Shown: piece by piece, positions 5,467-6,811 of the stretch | How positions within the stretch are numbered: position 1 is the first letter of the stretch | How the letters are laid out: each line of letters starts with the position of its first letter | Source: an uncultured Collinsella sp. | Lineage (GTDB): Bacteria > Actinomycetota > Coriobacteriia > Coriobacteriales > Coriobacteriaceae | Reading direction: 5' to 3' | DNA: 6,811 bases | Assembly: GCA_902490445.1 (NCBI GenBank) | Contig: CABUDZ010000101.1 | Span: 1-6,811 of the forward strand | Translations under genes and position numbers: made by a program | The notes under the pieces: model-generated | Told to the model about the DNA's origin: nothing | The model's input: the letters and a program-made list of their open reading frames with translations, nothing else | The model's database searches: none

Positions 5467-6708
5467 CTAGGGCCTGGGCGTTCCGCAGTTGCTGCAGAAC
5501 TTGCCGCCGTTTTCGCTGCCGCAGTTGGGGCAGAACCACTTGGCCGGTGCCGGGGCGGGTGCGGGACTGCCGCACTCGGAGCAGAACTTGCCGGTGTTGG
5601 TGGCGCCGCAGCTGCAGGTCCATGTGCCGGCCGCGGGGGCAGCGGCAGGAGCCGGTGCGGGAGCGGGTGCCGGAGCCGGCTGCGGGGCGGCCTGCTGCTG
5701 TGCCTGGCCGGCGGCGAACAGCTGGCTGGCGTTCATGCCGCCCATGCCACCTGCCATGCCCATGCCCATAAAGCCTGCCATCGCGCCGTTGGGATTGGCG
5801 GCTGCCGCGCGCATTGCGTCGCTCTGGGCGCTGGCAATGTTGGCTGCCGCCATAGTGGGATCGCGCATGACGGCGGCTTTCTGCAGGTCCTTGATCATCT
5901 GCTCGTCCTCTTGCGAGGCAGCGATGGAGTTGACGCCAAAGCTCACGATCTCGACACCGCGCAGGTCATGCCAGTCGGCAGAGAGGACCTCGTTGAGCGC
6001 GCGGGCGAGCTCGGTGGTGTGGCCGGGGATGGCGCTGTAGCGGATGCCCATCTCCGAGATCTTGGCAAAGGCGGGCTGCAGGGCGGTGAGTAGCTCGGAC
6101 TTAAGCTGGCTGTCGATCTTGTCGCGCGTGTAGCTATCGGTCACGTTGCCGCATACGTTGGTGTAGAACAGCAGCGGGTTGGTGATGCGGTACGAATACT
6201 CGCCGTTGCAGCGCACGGAGATGTCGACGTCCAGGCCGATGTTGTTGTCGACCACGCGGAAGGGCACGGGCGAGGCGGTGCCGTACTTGTTGCCGATGAT
6301 CTCTTTCGTGTTGATGAAGTAGACGCGCTGGTCTTTGCCCGCGTCGCCGCCAAAGGTAAAGCGGCTGCCGATATTGGCGAAGGTCTCCTTGATGGAGTCG
6401 CCCAGATTGCCGCTAAAGACGCTCGGCTCGCTGCCGGTATCGAAGACAAACTCACCGGGCTCGAGCGCTACCTCGATGATCTTGCCGTTTTGCACCACGA
6501 GCATGCCCTGGCCGTCGTTGACGGCGATGACCGAGCCGTTCGAGATGACGTTGTCCTCGCCGCGCGTGTTGGAGCTGCGGCCGCCGGTGCGCTTGCTGCC
6601 CTTGCAGGCCAAGACGTCAGCGGGCATCGATTCGCAATAGATAAATTCCTTCCACTGGTCGGCCATGACGCCGCCGGCAGCTCCCAATCCAGCTTTCAAG
6701 AGTCCCAT
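5467..6708 (-). CDS. SPFH-domain protein with C-terminal zinc ribbons (YdjI-like)
   Basis: Protein of 413 aa resembling the stomatin/prohibitin-type family with C-terminal Zn ribbon (COG4260, Bacillus subtilis YdjI), which organises at the inner face of the membrane. The N-terminus is a short Gly/Ala-rich segment and WKEFIYCES. The SPFH core runs from about 55 to 265, with VAVNDGQGMLVVQNGKI-like early strands, FINTKEIIGNKYGT (131-144) and LDVDISVRCNGEYSYRITNP (159-178). A short helical region (266-300) and a Gly/Met-rich stretch (309-325) follow, then a Pro-Ala linker (343-360). Two zinc ribbons end the protein: Cys365/367/376/379 and Cys393/396/405/408. The first is a CxC variant. AAAGGA lies 8 nt before the ATG. 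In Bacillus the family works with a PspA homologue; none is visible here. Confidence 0.9.
   Translation of the reverse strand: MGLLKAGLGAAGGVMADQWKEFIYCESMPADVLACKGSKRTGGRSSNTRGEDNVISNGSVIAVNDGQGMLVVQNGKIIEVALEPGEFVFDTGSEPSVFSGNLGDSIKETFANIGSRFTFGGDAGKDQRVYFINTKEIIGNKYGTASPVPFRVVDNNIGLDVDISVRCNGEYSYRITNPLLFYTNVCGNVTDSYTRDKIDSQLKSELLTALQPAFAKISEMGIRYSAIPGHTTELARALNEVLSADWHDLRGVEIVSFGVNSIAASQEDEQMIKDLQKAAVMRDPTMAAANIASAQSDAMRAAAANPNGAMAGFMGMGMAGGMGGMNASQLFAAGQAQQQAAPQPAPAPAPAPAPAAAPAAGTWTCSCGATNTGKFCSECGSPAPAPAPAKWFCPNCGSENGGKFCSNCGTPRP
5630..5690 (-). repeat. Low-complexity Pro-Ala coding repeat
   Basis: Short GC-rich units (GGAGCCGGTGCGGGAGC type on the plus strand) encode the alternating Pro-Ala linker of the SPFH protein. 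Such tracts vary in length between strains by slippage and also create long open frames on the other strand. Confidence 0.6.
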
Positions 6709-6716
6709 GGTGATTT

Positions 6717-6722
6717 TCCTTT
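6717..6722 (-). promoter_or_regulatory. Ribosome binding site of the SPFH gene
   Basis: On the minus strand AAAGGA lies 8 nt before the ATG at 6708. It supports that start. Confidence 0.65.
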
Positions 6723-6756
6723 CTTGTCAAAGGCCGGGTGGTGTTGGTCGGGATGA

Positions 6757-6811
6757 TTAATCGTCCTTGTTGTCTTTCATGACAACGGTGGTCTCGGTGT
6801 GGCTGAAGGTG
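6757..6811 (-). CDS. C-terminal end of an upstream gene (partial)
   Basis: The minus frame ending in TAA at 6757-6759 reads TFSHTETTVVMKDNKDD for its last 17 residues and runs off the window edge. It lies 48 nt before the SPFH start in the same direction, so the two are probably in one operon. The hydrophilic charged tail does not identify the family. A coding frame this short could also be chance. Confidence 0.5.
   Translation of the reverse strand, partial: TFSHTETTVVMKDNKDD

Noticed and set aside
5387..5623. N-terminal extension of the lipoprotein frame up to 5623
   Set aside because: It overlaps the SPFH zinc-ribbon coding region in another frame, and the signal peptide preceded by AGGAGG starts at 5386.
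5377..6093. Plus-strand open frames opposite the 3' half of the SPFH gene
   Set aside because: Their Ala/Gly/Cys-rich products arise from reading the Pro-Ala linker and zinc ribbons backwards; the minus-strand protein has coherent domains and a ribosome site.

Overview
The window looks like a piece of chromosome from a high-GC Gram-positive gut bacterium, most likely a member of the Coriobacteriia such as Collinsella. This rests on the GC-rich coding sequence, the purine-rich AGGAGG-type ribosome sites, the style of the 7TM sensor/LuxR regulator operon and of the small lipoprotein. It is an inference from protein character, not a database match.

Region by region: positions 1-436 hold no convincing gene. 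This stretch contains a perfect 28-bp inverted repeat (12-39 and 228-255) enclosing an AT-rich island (about 30% G+C over 41-170). Inside the island the hexamer TTAACC recurs exactly every 23 bp. On its right side are four imperfect 26-27-bp tandem units built on GGGGAC(A/G)(C/T)TCC. Positions 437-4352 are a tightly overlapping three-gene plus-strand operon: a multi-membrane sensor whose kinase core is degenerate, a second membrane sensor with intact histidine kinase motifs, and a NarL/LuxR-type response regulator. Positions 4353-4543 are a short convergent intergenic region with two GC-rich hairpins. Positions 4544-5386 (minus) encode a secreted lipoprotein. Positions 5467-6708 (minus) encode an SPFH-domain protein with a Pro-Ala linker and two C-terminal zinc ribbons (YdjI-like). 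The last 55 bases are the 3' end of a further minus-strand gene.

How the genes work together: the plus-strand genes overlap by 4 nt at each junction (GTGA and ATGA), so they are probably translated in a coupled way and act as one signalling unit. The second protein would autophosphorylate on His322 and pass the phosphate to Asp54 of the regulator. The first protein has the same overall plan, but Gln411 sits where the phospho-accepting His is expected and Phe524 where the N-box Asn is expected. It therefore most likely acts as a sensing or regulatory pseudokinase partner. The minus-strand genes look like envelope functions, with membrane-domain organisation for the SPFH protein and an unknown role for the lipoprotein.

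The most interesting points are the kinase/pseudokinase pair and the structured AT-rich element in front of it, which could be a mobile palindromic repeat element, an operator array, or both.
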